Shown here one piece after another: positions 63,407 to 64,000 of a stretch of DNA of 64,000 bases. The stretch is from an uncultured Bacteroides sp. (GTDB lineage Bacteria; Bacteroidota; Bacteroidia; Bacteroidales; Bacteroidaceae). The stretch covers positions 62,001 to 126,000 of the forward strand of contig CAMQVH010000003.1 of assembly GCA_947038155.1 (NCBI GenBank), written 5' to 3'. The number at the start of each line of letters is the position of its first letter. The stretch's first letter is position 1. Position numbers and translations under genes: made by a program. The notes beneath the pieces were generated by a model. It saw nothing but the letters and a program-made list of their open reading frames with translations. It ran no database searches and was not told where the DNA came from.

Positions 63407-64000
63407 ATGAACAAGATTAAGAAAGTATTATCAGCATGGATGTTGGTTGCCTGTGTGCTACCTGTGGCAGCCCAATATCCGGTGATCCCCGACTCGGTAA
63501 AAGCAAGAGGAGCAAAACAAGAGGCAGAGTTCGAAAAGAAATCAAATGCGGCATGGGAAAAAGCCTTGCCAACAGTTTTGGAAGAAGCAAGGTTAGGAAG
63601 ACCTTACAAACCTTGGGCCTCCAAACCGGAGGATTTGATCAAAAGTAATATTCCGGCTTTCCCCGGTGCGGAAGGTGGTGGTATGTACACTCCCGGCGGT
63701 CGTGGAGGCAAGGTGATTGTGGTTACTTCCCTGGAAGATTCCGGTCCCGGCACATTCCGCGAAGCCTGTGAAACTGGTGGTGCACGTGTTATCGTATTTA
63801 ATGTATCAGGTATTATTCGCCTGAAAAGCCCGATCAGTGTACGTGCCCCTTATGTAACGATTGCCGGACAGACAGCACCGGGAGACGGTATCTGCGTGAC
63901 CGGGCATTCTTTTCTGATCGATACTCATGATGTAGTGATTCGCCATATGCGTTTCCGTCGGGGGGCACAGGATGTTGCTTTCCGTGATGACGCAGTAGGA
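63407..64000 (+). CDS. PL1-type pectate lyase, N-terminal part (runs off the window)
   Basis: An open frame starts at ATG 63407 and continues past the window end (198 residues seen). It has a signal peptide (VLPVAAQ, about residue 23), a short helical stretch, and the opening of the PL1/Pel beta-helix: IPAFPGAEGGGMYTPGGRGGKVIVV, the EDSGPGTFREACE segment, RVIVFNVSGIIRLKSPI, VTIAGQTAPGDGICVTGHS and VIRHMRFRRG. PL1 enzymes cleave homogalacturonan by beta-elimination with Ca2+; the catalytic Arg and Ca-binding acids would be beyond the edge. It probably cuts the galacturonan backbone that carries RG-II. It lies 63 bp after the HTCS gene. Confidence 0.88.
   Translation, partial: MNKIKKVLSAWMLVACVLPVAAQYPVIPDSVKARGAKQEAEFEKKSNAAWEKALPTVLEEARLGRPYKPWASKPEDLIKSNIPAFPGAEGGGMYTPGGRGGKVIVVTSLEDSGPGTFREACETGGARVIVFNVSGIIRLKSPISVRAPYVTIAGQTAPGDGICVTGHSFLIDTHDVVIRHMRFRRGAQDVAFRDDAVG

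Overview
The window comes from a human-gut Bacteroides, and its gene order and products match the rhamnogalacturonan-II (RG-II) locus of B. thetaiotaomicron or a very close relative. Supporting signs are the run of Bacteroides-type secreted glycoside hydrolases, Bacteroides -7 promoter elements (TAnnTTTG), a hybrid two-component system (HTCS), Mfa/FimA-type fimbrillin lipoproteins and an AAA/PD-(D/E)XK protein. BT locus numbers quoted in entries are recalled from literature on that species and were not looked up.

Left part (1-8.1 kb): the 3' end of a tyrosine recombinase, then a 324-bp segment bounded by 20-bp inverted repeats that holds one promoter pointing back toward the recombinase. It is followed by an operon of an Rrf2-like regulator, a DUF3575/OmpA-like protein, a DUF5119 lipoprotein, a fimbrillin, and two larger fimbrillin-like lipoproteins with C-terminal lectin-like domains. 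This looks like a phase-variable fimbria whose promoter is OFF in the sequenced orientation. Next (8.2-11.1 kb) come two stand-alone genes, an AAA-ATPase/PD-(D/E)XK protein and a DUF5131 (Gp37/Gp68-like) protein, each closed by a hairpin terminator.

Right part (11.2-64 kb): the RG-II enzyme locus. Operon 1 is GH127-GH141-GH78. GH138 and the two-domain GH137-GH2 follow as a pair, then two GH2 enzymes, then a tight GH106-SGNH esterase-GH139-GH2 operon. An HTCS regulator and the start of a PL1 pectate lyase close the window. Together these would strip RG-II side chains A and B (rhamnose, fucose, 2-O-methyl-fucose, aceric acid, arabinose, galactose, galacturonate, glucuronate, acetyl groups) and cut the backbone. 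No SusC/SusD pair lies in the window, so glycan import must be encoded elsewhere.

Interleaved genes are an FtsX-type permease, two PAS histidine kinases without receivers, a GNAT acetyltransferase, an AraC regulator, two TlpA-like thioredoxin proteins, and an OmpR/histidine-kinase pair next to an MgtA-type Mg2+ ATPase. The mgtA promoter carries four direct repeats with 11-bp period, the usual signature of OmpR/PhoB-family binding, which links the two-component pair to the transporter.

The most interesting non-coding structures are the invertible fimbrial promoter, the TCTAA array before mgtA, a four-unit 22-bp dyad array before the GH137-GH2 gene, a four-unit 21-bp dyad array and a 48-bp inverted repeat before the HTCS gene, a candidate small RNA at about 20.1-20.27 kb, and in-frame simple-repeat insertions in the GH137-GH2 enzyme.
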